16,824 nucleotides of DNA from an uncultured Streptococcus sp. (GTDB lineage Bacteria; Bacillota; Bacilli; Lactobacillales; Streptococcaceae), in contig CABPWC010000021.1 in the NCBI GenBank assembly GCA_902461025.1, positions 1 to 16,824 on the forward strand, read 5' to 3'. This document shows, piece by piece, positions 6,900 to 14,148 of the stretch (the first letter of the stretch is position 1; every line of letters starts with the position of its first letter). The notes beneath the pieces are model-generated. The model was not told the origin of the DNA. It searched no databases and worked only from the letters and a program-made list of their open reading frames with translations. The translations under genes and the position numbers were made by a program.

Positions 6900-7229
6900 A
6901 TGGCTTACACAGAAGAGCAAATTGAAAACATCAAAACACGGATTTTAACAGCTCTAGAAGAAGTTATCGACCCAGAATTAGGAATCGATATCGTCAACCT
7001 AGGTCTGATTTATGAGATTCGATTTGATGGTGATACCGGTGATACTGAGATTGATATGACCTTAACGACTATGGGTTGTCCATTAGCAGACCTCTTGACC
7101 GATCAAATTTATGATGCAATGACAGATGTACCAGAGGTTACTAACGTTGAAGTAAAATTAGTTTGGTATCCAGCTTGGACGGTTGAAAAAATGAGTCGCT
7201 ATGCACGTATCGCTTTAGGTATTAAATAG
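6900..7229 (+). CDS. MIP18/DUF59 family Fe-S cluster assembly factor
   Basis: This 109-residue single-domain protein has the family hallmarks: the DPELGIDIVNLGLIY block (24-38) and TMGCP with Cys60 (58-61). Related proteins (SufT, PaaD, N-terminal part of Mrp/ApbC) help load Fe-S clusters. Which client it serves here is unknown. GAGGAG lies upstream at normal spacing, 17 bases after rpoD, so it is the third gene of the dnaG-rpoD unit. It is followed by a strong terminator. The protein is normal in length and key residues. Confidence 0.88.
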   Translation: MAYTEEQIENIKTRILTALEEVIDPELGIDIVNLGLIYEIRFDGDTGDTEIDMTLTTMGCPLADLLTDQIYDAMTDVPEVTNVEVKLVWYPAWTVEKMSRYARIALGIK

Positions 7230-7241
7230 AATGATATAAAA

Positions 7242-7295
7242 AAGAAATAGTATAAGTGTTAGGAAATTCCCTAGCTTTTATGCTATCTCTTTTTT
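7242..7295 (+). terminator. Terminator of the dnaG-rpoD unit
   Basis: A long imperfect hairpin pairs 7242-7263 with 7270-7291 with only a couple of mismatches and some G-U pairs. It has a 6-base loop and a T-run at 7290-7295. The A-rich 5' flank makes it usable in the reverse direction too. Confidence 0.85.
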
Positions 7296-7321
7296 AATTT
7301 GCTGATTTTCTTTCAATAAAA

Positions 7322-7330
7322 TGATATAAT
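7322..7330 (+). promoter_or_regulatory. Extended -10 promoter of the cpoA operon
   Basis: TGATATAAT (7322-7330) is a perfect extended -10. No good -35 lies 16-18 bases upstream, which extended -10 promoters tolerate. Transcription should begin at about 7336-7338, at or next to the A of ATG 7338, so no ribosome-binding site would be present. Confidence 0.75.
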
Positions 7331-7337
7331 GGATAGT

Positions 7338-8381
7338 ATGGAAAAAGAGAAATTACGCATCAACATGCTAAGTTCGAGTGAAAAGGTAGCAGGACAAGGA
7401 GTTTCTGGAGCTTACCGTGAACTTGTGCAACTTTTGAAACGAGATGCGAAAGACCAACTAATTGTAACGGAGAATCTTCCTGTAGAAGCTGATGTTACTC
7501 ATTTTCATACAATCGACCTTCCTTATTATCTGTCAACTTTTCAAAAGAAGCGTTCAGGTCGTAGGATTGGTTATGTCCACTTCTTGCCTGACACCTTAGA
7601 AGGTAGTTTGAAGATTCCATTCTTTCTAAAAGGGATTGTTAAGCGCTATGTGTTTTCTTTTTATGACCGTATGGAACACTTGGTTGTGGTTAATCCTACT
7701 TTTATCGAAGATTTGGTTGCAGCTGGTATTCCTCGTGAAAAGGTGACCTATATCCCTAACTTTGTTAACAAAGAAAAATGGCACCCACTTTCTGCAGAAA
7801 AAGTAAGGCAACTTCGACAAGATATGGGATTGAACGAAAATCAATTTGTAGTAGTAGGAGCTGGGCAGGTTCAGAAGCGTAAGGGAATCGATGATTTCAT
7901 TACTCTTGCTGAGGAACTACCGGACATCACCTTTATTTGGGCTGGAGGCTTCTCATTTGGTGGGATTACAGATGGTTATGAACGCTATAAAAAAATCATG
8001 GATAATCCTCCAGAAAATCTGATTTTCCCTGGAATTGTTGAGCCAGAAAGGATGAAAGAACTGTATGCTTTGGCAGATTTGTTCTTACTTCCTAGCTACA
8101 ATGAGCTCTTTCCGATGACTATTCTAGAAGCTGCGAGTTGTGAAGCTCCCATTATGCTTCGGGACTTAGATCTTTATAAGGTGATTCTAGAAGGAAATTA
8201 CAGACCAACCACCGATGTGGAAGAGATGAAACACGCTATTGTGGAATATAGAGAGCATCCAGAAGCTTTGAAAGAGTTAAAAGAAAAGGCCAAGGCTATT
8301 TCAAGAGAATACTCAGAGGAGCATCTCCTTGAAATCTGGCTTAAATTTTATCAGGAGCAAGCGGCTTTAGGAAAAAAATGA
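7338..8381 (+). CDS. cpoA: Glycosyltransferase CpoA (galactosyl-glucosyl-diacylglycerol synthase)
   Basis: This is a 347-residue GT-B, GT4-type glycosyltransferase. The C-terminal nucleotide-sugar domain shows VVGAGQVQKRKGIDDF (172-187) and the EX7E motif Glu256-Glu264 in NELFPMTILEA. Pneumococcal CpoA adds galactose to glucosyl-diacylglycerol at the cytoplasmic membrane face, and mutations there alter beta-lactam susceptibility and lipid balance. Assignment is by resemblance and gene order (rpoD, DUF59, cpoA, second transferase, PspC, Obg). The frame opens at ATG 7329, but that codon lies within the -10 box and cannot be on the message from this promoter. ATG 7338 is therefore preferred, as a leaderless start. 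The next gene begins eight bases after the stop. Confidence 0.88.
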   Translation: MEKEKLRINMLSSSEKVAGQGVSGAYRELVQLLKRDAKDQLIVTENLPVEADVTHFHTIDLPYYLSTFQKKRSGRRIGYVHFLPDTLEGSLKIPFFLKGIVKRYVFSFYDRMEHLVVVNPTFIEDLVAAGIPREKVTYIPNFVNKEKWHPLSAEKVRQLRQDMGLNENQFVVVGAGQVQKRKGIDDFITLAEELPDITFIWAGGFSFGGITDGYERYKKIMDNPPENLIFPGIVEPERMKELYALADLFLLPSYNELFPMTILEAASCEAPIMLRDLDLYKVILEGNYRPTTDVEEMKHAIVEYREHPEALKELKEKAKAISREYSEEHLLEIWLKFYQEQAALGKK

Positions 8382-8389
8382 GGTAGTAT

Positions 8390-9706
8390 ATGCGAATTGG
8401 ATTATTTACAGATACTTATTTCCCACAGGTGTCGGGTGTTGCAACCAGCATTCGAACCTTAAAAACAGAGCTTGAAAAGCAAGGTCATGCAGTCTTTATC
8501 TTTACAACAACTGATAAGGATGTCAATCGTTATGAAGACTGGCAGATTATCCGTATTCCAAGCGTCCCTTTCTTTGCCTTTAAGGACCGTCGTTTTGCTT
8601 ACCGCGGATTTACCAAAGCTCTTGAGATTGCAAAACAATATCAGTTAGACATCATTCATACGCAGACAGAATTTTCTCTTGGTTTGTTAGGTATCTGGAT
8701 TGCGCGGGAATTGAAAATTCCAGTTATTCATACCTATCATACCCAGTACGAAGATTATGTTCACTATATTGCCAAGGGGATGTTGATTCGTCCTAGTATG
8801 GTCAAATATCTTGTTCGAGGTTTTCTGCATGATGTTGATGGGGTTATCTGTCCGAGTGAAATCGTGCGTGACCTTTTATCTGATTATAAGGTAAAAGTTG
8901 AAAAGCGTGTGATTCCTACAGGTATTGAGCTTGCTAAGTTTGAACGACCTGAGATTGGACCAGAACACATCAGTGACCTGCGAAATAAACTAGGTATCAA
9001 GAATGATGAAAAGATGCTTCTAAGTCTTTCTCGTGTGTCTTACGAAAAAAATATTCAAGCAATTCTTGCAGCTCTACCAGATGTTCTCAAAGAAGAACCA
9101 AAAGTTAAACTGGTTGTAGCTGGTGATGGACCTTATTTAGACACTCTTAAGGAACAAGCAGAAGATTTACAAATTCAAGATTCTGTTATCTTTACTGGTA
9201 TGATTCCTCCGAGTGAAACAGCACTCTATTACAAGGCGGCTGACTTCTTTATTTCAGCTTCGACAAGTGAGACCCAGGGCTTGACTTATCTAGAAAGTTT
9301 AGCTAGTAAAACGCCTGTCATTGCCCATGGCAATCCCTATCTGGATAATCTTATCAACGATAAAATGTTTGGAACTCTTTATTACGAGGAAAGGGATTTA
9401 GCAGGAGCAATCCTAGAGGCAATACTTGTAACTCCATCAATGGATGAAAAACATTTGGCTGAAAAATTATATGAAATTTCTGCTGAGAATTTTGGTAGAA
9501 GAGTTCATGAGTTTTATCTAGACGTCATTATTTCAAATAATTTTGCCAAAGAAACAGGGGCTGACGAACCGGTTACAAAACGTATTTTAAAGACAGTCTT
9601 CTATATTCCGCAACAGGCTGTTACTATGCCAGTTAAAGGTTCGAAGCGTATGCTTAAGGCATCTAGAAAACAATTAAGAAATTTAAGAAAATATTTAAAT
9701 GATTAA
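8390..9706 (+). CDS. Diacylglycerol glucosyltransferase (monoglucosyl-DAG synthase)
   Basis: This 438-residue GT4 glycosyltransferase has an N-terminal acceptor domain starting MRIGLFTDTYFPQVSGVATS (1-20), HTQTEFSLG (90-98) and HTYHTQYEDYVHY (114-126). A donor domain follows, with LLSLSRVSYEKNI (210-222), VVAGDGPY (242-249) and the EX7E motif Glu294-Glu302 in SETQGLTYLES. It should transfer glucose to diacylglycerol, the lipid that CpoA then extends with galactose. In pneumococcus the gene after cpoA has this role, and this protein matches it closely from memory. The last 40 residues are strongly basic, with many Lys/Arg and amphipathic spacing, which suits membrane attachment. GAGG overlaps the cpoA stop, so translation is coupled. 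Confidence 0.87.
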   Translation: MRIGLFTDTYFPQVSGVATSIRTLKTELEKQGHAVFIFTTTDKDVNRYEDWQIIRIPSVPFFAFKDRRFAYRGFTKALEIAKQYQLDIIHTQTEFSLGLLGIWIARELKIPVIHTYHTQYEDYVHYIAKGMLIRPSMVKYLVRGFLHDVDGVICPSEIVRDLLSDYKVKVEKRVIPTGIELAKFERPEIGPEHISDLRNKLGIKNDEKMLLSLSRVSYEKNIQAILAALPDVLKEEPKVKLVVAGDGPYLDTLKEQAEDLQIQDSVIFTGMIPPSETALYYKAADFFISASTSETQGLTYLESLASKTPVIAHGNPYLDNLINDKMFGTLYYEERDLAGAILEAILVTPSMDEKHLAEKLYEISAENFGRRVHEFYLDVIISNNFAKETGADEPVTKRILKTVFYIPQQAVTMPVKGSKRMLKASRKQLRNLRKYLND

Positions 9707-9732
9707 TCAAATCAAAGAAAGGAAATAAAAAT

Positions 9733-9924
9733 ATGCAAAAGAAATTTATGAGAAGTGGTAGAGATCAAAAAATCGGTGGTGTATGCGCTGGTTTAGCACA
9801 TTATTTTGATATTGACCCTACAATCGTACGAGTTATTTGGGGAGTTTTGGCTTTCTGTTATGGTGCAGGACTTATTGCTTACTTGATCTTGTGGGCAATC
9901 GCTCCTGTATCTGATGAGTATTAA
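9733..9924 (+). CDS. PspC-domain small membrane protein
   Basis: This 63-residue protein is essentially one PspC domain (the phage-shock-protein C type, not the pneumococcal surface protein). It has the motif GGVCAGLAHYFDIDPTIVR (15-33) followed by a hydrophobic hairpin to about residue 58. The basic N-terminus (QKKFMRSGRDQK) should face the cytoplasm. AAAGGAAA lies upstream, 26 bases after the glycosyltransferase stop, so it belongs to the cpoA unit. PspC proteins sense or respond to membrane stress in other bacteria. A link to glycolipid content is inferred from position only. Confidence 0.85.
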   Translation: MQKKFMRSGRDQKIGGVCAGLAHYFDIDPTIVRVIWGVLAFCYGAGLIAYLILWAIAPVSDEY

Positions 9925-9953
9925 TATTAGAATATTAGAGTAAAGGAGAAAAC

Positions 9954-10088
9954 ATGGCATTCGGTGATAATGGTAAACGTAAAAAAACATTCTTTGAAAA
10001 ACTTACAATGTTTGTCGTATTAGTGATGTTATTTGTAACATTGGCAGGTATCTTTGCTACTGCCATTGGTGTATTTAGCAGATTCTAA
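9954..10088 (+). CDS. 44-aa single-span membrane protein, DUF4044-like
   Basis: ATG 9954 is preceded by AAAGGAG at good spacing. The protein has a basic N-terminus (MAFGDNGKRKK), a single hydrophobic segment at about residues 18-40, and ends FSRF. It resembles the tiny DUF4044 proteins of lactic-acid bacteria; I recall that family from its size and KK-TFFEK-then-membrane layout, with moderate certainty. It lies 29 bases after the PspC gene and before a hairpin, so it is probably the last gene of the cpoA unit. Its function is unknown. Confidence 0.75.
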   Translation: MAFGDNGKRKKTFFEKLTMFVVLVMLFVTLAGIFATAIGVFSRF

Positions 10089-10121
10089 AAAGTTAATCAT
10101 TTTATTGTTTGGCAATAAGTT

Positions 10122-10150
10122 GGGTGACTGGGATTTTCCCAGCCCTTTTT
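10122..10150 (+). terminator. Hairpin-plus-T-run directly before obgE
   Basis: CTGGGA (10128-10133) pairs with TCCCAG (10137-10142), extended by GGG 10122-10124 with CCC 10143-10145 across a 3-base bulge, then TTTTT (10146-10150). It has the look of an intrinsic terminator closing the cpoA unit. It ends only 16 bases before the obgE ATG, leaving no room for a promoter after it, so obgE must be reached by read-through or regulated attenuation. Confidence 0.75.
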
Positions 10151-10166
10151 GAAGTGAGAAGAGAAT

Positions 10167-11477
10167 ATGAGTATGTTTTTAGATACAGCCAAGATTAAAG
10201 TAAAGGCTGGTAATGGTGGCGATGGTATGGTTGCCTTTCGCCGAGAAAAATACGTCCCTAACGGCGGTCCTTGGGGCGGTGATGGAGGACGTGGAGGTAA
10301 CGTTGTTTTCGTAGTAGACGAAGGTTTGCGTACTCTAATGGATTTCCGTTACAATCGTCATTTTAAAGCCCAATCAGGTGAAAAAGGAATGACAAAAGGA
10401 ATGCATGGTAGAGGAGCAGAAGACTTGATTGTCCGTGTGCCTCAAGGAACAACCGTGCGTGACGCTGAAACAGGAAAAATTATTACAGATTTGATTGAGA
10501 ATGGGCAAGAGTTTATCGTAGCCCACGGTGGTCGTGGTGGTCGAGGAAACATCCGCTTTGCTACACCTAAAAATCCTGCTCCTGAGATATCTGAAAATGG
10601 AGAACCTGGTCAGGAACGTGAACTGCAGCTAGAACTAAAAATCCTTGCTGACGTTGGTCTAGTGGGCTTCCCTTCTGTTGGAAAATCAACTTTACTGAGT
10701 GTCATCACATCTGCAAAACCTAAGATTGGTGCTTACCATTTTACAACAATCGTTCCTAATCTGGGAATGGTTCGTACTCAATCAGGGGAGTCCTTTGCAG
10801 TAGCAGACCTTCCTGGATTGATTGAAGGTGCTAGTCAAGGTGTTGGTCTAGGAACTCAGTTCCTTCGCCATATCGAGCGTACTCGCGTTGTCCTGCATAT
10901 CATTGACATGTCAGCTAGCGAAGGACGTGATCCTTACGAAGATTATCTAGCGATCAATAAAGAGCTTGAATCTTATAACCTTCGTCTGATGGAGCGTCCA
11001 CAGATTATTGTTGCCAATAAAATGGATATGCCTGAGAGTCAAGAAAACCTTGAAGAGTTCAAGAAAAAATTGGCTGCTAACTATGATGAGTTTGAGGAAT
11101 TACCGCCAATTTTCCCAATTTCAGGTTTGACTAAGCAAGGTCTTGCACCTTTACTAGATGCAACAGCTGAGCTTCTTGATAAGACTCCAGAATTCCTTCT
11201 TTATGACGAGTCAGAGATGGAAGAAGAAGCGTATTATGGCTTCGATGAAGAAGAGAAACCATTTGAAATTAGTCGGGATGACGATGCTACTTGGGTTCTT
11301 TCAGGTGAAAAACTCATAAAACTCTTTAACATGACTAATTTTGACCGTGATGAGTCTGTTATGAAATTTGCTCGTCAGTTACGTGGCATGGGAGTTGATG
11401 AAGCTCTTCGTGCTCGTGGTGCCAAAGATGGAGATCTAGTTCGTATTGGTAAATTTGAGTTTGAATTTGTAGACTAG
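10167..11477 (+). CDS. obgE: Obg-family GTPase (ribosome assembly)
   Basis: This essential GTPase acts in 50S ribosome maturation and stress control. It has the glycine-rich Obg domain (about 1-160, with the GGPWGGDGGRGG turn region), then the G domain: P-loop GFPSVGKS (about 167-174), switch I TTIVPNLG (193-200), DLPG (214-217), NKMD (284-287) and the SGL G5 motif (319-321). A C-terminal OCT domain runs from about 360 to FEFEFVD. All are intact. Two starts are possible: ATG 10167 (436 aa, MSMFLD) and ATG 10173 (434 aa, MFLD). The family normally begins MFxD, so 10173 is equally likely. The ribosome-binding site is weak (AAGTGAG or GAAGAG). Next comes a 55-aa gene after nine bases. Confidence 0.97.
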   Translation: MSMFLDTAKIKVKAGNGGDGMVAFRREKYVPNGGPWGGDGGRGGNVVFVVDEGLRTLMDFRYNRHFKAQSGEKGMTKGMHGRGAEDLIVRVPQGTTVRDAETGKIITDLIENGQEFIVAHGGRGGRGNIRFATPKNPAPEISENGEPGQERELQLELKILADVGLVGFPSVGKSTLLSVITSAKPKIGAYHFTTIVPNLGMVRTQSGESFAVADLPGLIEGASQGVGLGTQFLRHIERTRVVLHIIDMSASEGRDPYEDYLAINKELESYNLRLMERPQIIVANKMDMPESQENLEEFKKKLAANYDEFEELPPIFPISGLTKQGLAPLLDATAELLDKTPEFLLYDESEMEEEAYYGFDEEEKPFEISRDDDATWVLSGEKLIKLFNMTNFDRDESVMKFARQLRGMGVDEALRARGAKDGDLVRIGKFEFEFVD

Positions 11478-11486
11478 GAGATAGCT

Positions 11487-11654
11487 ATGGGTGATAAACC
11501 AATATCTTTCCGAGATGCTGACGGAAATTTTGTTTCAGCAGCTGATGTTTGGAATGAGAAGAAGTTGGAAGAACTTTTTAATCGCCTCAATCCAAATAGA
11601 GCATTGAGACTAGCTAGAACTAAAAAACAAGCAGCAGGAAAAAAATCTGAATAA
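11487..11654 (+). CDS. Small hypothetical protein downstream of obgE, 55 aa
   Basis: ATG 11487 has AGGAG (11476-11480) at six bases. The sequence begins MGDKPISFRDADGNFVSAAD and continues through a charged helix (VWNEKKLEELFNRLNPNR) to a Lys/Arg-rich tail. It is soluble, with no membrane segment. The gap to obgE is nine bases, so it is co-transcribed and perhaps translationally coupled. I recall a similar short protein after obg in pneumococcus, but know no function. A basic tail next to a ribosome-assembly GTPase suggests RNA or ribosome contact, but that is a guess. Confidence 0.75.
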   Translation: MGDKPISFRDADGNFVSAADVWNEKKLEELFNRLNPNRALRLARTKKQAAGKKSE

Positions 11655-11657
11655 AAG

Positions 11658-11685
11658 AACCCGTGATAAACTTATCACGGGTTTT
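11658..11685. terminator. Bidirectional terminator between convergent units
   Basis: AACCCGTGATA (11658-11668) pairs perfectly with TATCACGGGTT (11673-11683) around a 4-base loop. It has T-rich sequence on the plus side (11682-11685) and TTCTTTT on the minus-strand side. It lies between the stop of the 55-aa gene and the pepX stop, and serves both. Confidence 0.9.
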
Positions 11686-11697
11686 CTGATTCACTAA

Positions 11698-13977
11698 CTA
11701 CTGTTGATAGGGAATTTCTAGACTAGACGTAGCAAGGTCTACAGTTAATTGATAATCTGTATTGTCACGGACAGTAATTTCAAAGTCAGTAGTATAAAGA
11801 ACGAGTCGGATTGTATCGTCTTTTCTTAGTTTGTAAATTGTTGGTTGGAGTTCAAATTGGAATTCCATCCATTTATCTGGTTTAACTTCTTCAATTTTTA
11901 ATAAATCATGACGATTTTGGAGGTTGAGATAGCCTTTGGTGATGACGCGCTGAGCATTTGGGCTAAATGGTAGCTCGCAAAGGTTTTCCAGCATATGGTA
12001 ACGACCATTATCAATAGTACGAGCAGCCAGAACTCCAGGATAAGGTTGAAGGTATTTCTTTTGACCAAGTTCGAGAAGTTGAGCAGAGAGAAGGCCTTTA
12101 TTGGTACTTGACTTGAGACGAAGGTTTAGTTTAACACGACCATTGATATGAAGATCTTCAGTCACTGGAAGATCAATGGTAACCTGATTAACCTTGCCTT
12201 GATAGAGTTCATTATTAAAGGTTTGGTAGTTTTTTCCAAAACGCTCGAAGTCTGAGTCCTGATAATGGTTTTGAATGACACTTTCTTCAGTACCTAATGC
12301 AAAAGTTTTATGGTTATCTTGATTTCCAAAATCTTCAAGGGTCATCCATGTTTGTGGACTAGTATTATCTTGCCAAACGACTCTTGGAAGTTGGTAGTCA
12401 GTTTCTTGACCCAATAATTTTTGTGTCAAAAGAGCGTTCATAGACTCACGAAAATCAATTGACTGCCAGTTGTTCATATAAACATGAGCGCCATTATGAT
12501 AAAAGAGGTGCTTTTTAATAGGACTTGGAAGAGTATTGAACATTTGATAGACATGAAGTGGTTTTACATTCCAGTCTTGCGAACCGTGGGTAAAAACAAC
12601 TTCAGCCTTAACTTTTTGAGTATTGAGTAGATAGTTTCTGTTATGCCAAAATTGGTTATAATCCCCAGTTTTACGATCTAGATTTTTCTTAAGTTCTTCT
12701 ATGGATGCTTTATGAGCTTCGTTTCCACGAATAAAGTCACCAGCTAAGAGATTGCGAGAATAAGTTAATTCATCTAATGAATCGAAGTCCTCACCTGGAT
12801 AACCACCAGGACTTGTCACAAGACCATTTTCACGGTAATAGTTGTACCAAGAAGAAATACCTGCTTCAGCAATGATGACCTCTAAACCATCAACTCCTGT
12901 AGTAGCAAGACCATTAGACATTGTCCCTAGGTAAGAAATACCAGTAGTTGCCACTTTACTATTTGACCAATCGGCCTCTACTTGACGTTTACGACTATGG
13001 TCTGTGAATGCACGACAACGACCATTAAGCCAATCGATAACATTCTTATAGGCTTCAACTTGGCGGTAATCTCCGTTGGTCATATGACCTTGAGAATCCT
13101 TGGTACCAAGACCTGATACGTAGATATTGGCAAATCCTCTTGGAAGGAAGTAGTCGTTAAGTGTGTAGCTGCTATTGATATGAGTGAGCTTTTCTTCAGC
13201 TTCTGGAACTAGTTCAGCTTCTACAACTGGTTCAACTAGGTCTAATGTCGGTTGCTCTAGTGAAATTTCATGTGGTTCCTTGACTGCTAGCTCAGCTTCC
13301 ATCTTGTAAAGAGCCTTATCGCTTGCTTTGTCATTGGTTCCTTGATGATATGGACTTGCTGTCATAATAGCTGGAATCTTTCCATTGTAAGCTGGACGAA
13401 TGACATTTACCTTAATAAGATCAGGAAGTCCATCTCTATCAGAATCAACACGAGTCTCTACATAAACTACTTCACGAATGACATTGTCAGTATTGAAGGT
13501 TGCTAAACTCTTGCCATTGAAGTAGTGATAGTTATTGTCCTCAGAAATGAGTCCATCACTAACTAACTGATCAATTAAGGTATTTCCTTTTTTAGTGCGT
13601 GTATTTAGAAGTTGATAGAGATTGTCGATTAAATCTCCGTAAACGATCGGAAACGCTGTTTCTTTGTGAAAAGCAAGACCATCTTCAAAGTCTACTAAGT
13701 AACTGAATCCAAGCAATTGAAAGGCAACAGTGTAGAAAATTTCTGCTGTCAATTCACGGTCTGAATTAAAGAAAGTAAGCAAATCAGTTTCTTTATCAAC
13801 TGCTAAAGTAGTGAGGGGATAATCCGTATTTGTGTAATTAAAAAAACAAGTCCTAACAAAAGCTTCAAACTGTTCTTTATGTGAAGCTGAAAGATCAAGT
13901 TTGAATCCAAGCTCAGATAATTCCTGTAAAGCTTGTTGGGGTGTAACGGAATAATAACTAAATTGATTAAAACGCAT
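11698..13977 (-). CDS. pepX: Xaa-Pro dipeptidyl-peptidase
   Basis: This 759-residue S15-family serine peptidase removes X-Pro dipeptides from peptide N-termini, supporting growth on proline-rich proteins such as casein or salivary proteins. It has an N-terminal helical domain (about 1-160), then an alpha/beta-hydrolase domain with nucleophile Ser348 in GISYLG, Asp468 in GSQDWN and His498 in NGAHVY, positions equal to those of the Lactococcus enzyme. A C-terminal beta domain follows. There is no signal peptide; it is cytoplasmic. AAAAGGAGAG lies six bases before the ATG on the minus strand. A strongly acidic stretch at about 226-263, rich in Glu and Pro, lies between conserved blocks and looks like a variable surface loop. 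It is convergent with obgE and divergent from mutY. Confidence 0.97.
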   Translation of the reverse strand: MRFNQFSYYSVTPQQALQELSELGFKLDLSASHKEQFEAFVRTCFFNYTNTDYPLTTLAVDKETDLLTFFNSDRELTAEIFYTVAFQLLGFSYLVDFEDGLAFHKETAFPIVYGDLIDNLYQLLNTRTKKGNTLIDQLVSDGLISEDNNYHYFNGKSLATFNTDNVIREVVYVETRVDSDRDGLPDLIKVNVIRPAYNGKIPAIMTASPYHQGTNDKASDKALYKMEAELAVKEPHEISLEQPTLDLVEPVVEAELVPEAEEKLTHINSSYTLNDYFLPRGFANIYVSGLGTKDSQGHMTNGDYRQVEAYKNVIDWLNGRCRAFTDHSRKRQVEADWSNSKVATTGISYLGTMSNGLATTGVDGLEVIIAEAGISSWYNYYRENGLVTSPGGYPGEDFDSLDELTYSRNLLAGDFIRGNEAHKASIEELKKNLDRKTGDYNQFWHNRNYLLNTQKVKAEVVFTHGSQDWNVKPLHVYQMFNTLPSPIKKHLFYHNGAHVYMNNWQSIDFRESMNALLTQKLLGQETDYQLPRVVWQDNTSPQTWMTLEDFGNQDNHKTFALGTEESVIQNHYQDSDFERFGKNYQTFNNELYQGKVNQVTIDLPVTEDLHINGRVKLNLRLKSSTNKGLLSAQLLELGQKKYLQPYPGVLAARTIDNGRYHMLENLCELPFSPNAQRVITKGYLNLQNRHDLLKIEEVKPDKWMEFQFELQPTIYKLRKDDTIRLVLYTTDFEITVRDNTDYQLTVDLATSSLEIPYQQ

Positions 13978-14010
13978 GGATCTCTCCTTTTAAAGAATCA
14001 TTCAAGAGTC

Positions 14011-14019
14011 ATTATATCA
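14011..14019 (-). promoter_or_regulatory. Extended -10 promoter of pepX
   Basis: Read on the minus strand, TGATATAAT covers 14019-14011, a perfect extended -10. The -35 position (14034-14039, TGTTAT) is poor. The leader to the ATG at 13977 is about 28 bases. Confidence 0.7.
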
Positions 14020-14054
14020 AAAAATCATAGAAAATAACAGAAAGAGTAGAGATA

Positions 14055-14067
14055 TGACTTATAGTCA
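14055..14067. repeat. 13-base palindrome in the pepX-mutY intergenic region
   Basis: TGACT-TAT-AGTCA is a perfect inverted repeat with a 3-base centre. It lies about 16 bases upstream of the pepX -35 position and about 46 bases before the mutY -35. It could be an operator. The rest of 13978-14148 holds only the two promoters. Confidence 0.45.
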
Positions 14068-14113
14068 GACATGATAAGAGAGCCAATTCTAAAACAAGGA
14101 CAATTTTCATTTT

Positions 14114-14142
14114 TTGAGTATCCTCTAAGGTTATGCTATACT
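14114..14142 (+). promoter_or_regulatory. Promoter of mutY
   Basis: TTGAGT (14114-14119), a 17-base spacer and TATACT (14137-14142) with TGC (14134-14136) form a near-consensus promoter with extended -10. The predicted start is at 14149, which is the A of the chosen ATG. Confidence 0.8.
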
Positions 14143-14148
14143 AGATAT

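Noticed and set aside
14071..14148. 26-codon N-terminal extension of mutY
   Set aside because: It lies upstream of and across the mutY promoter, has no ribosome-binding site, and MutY homologues do not carry it.
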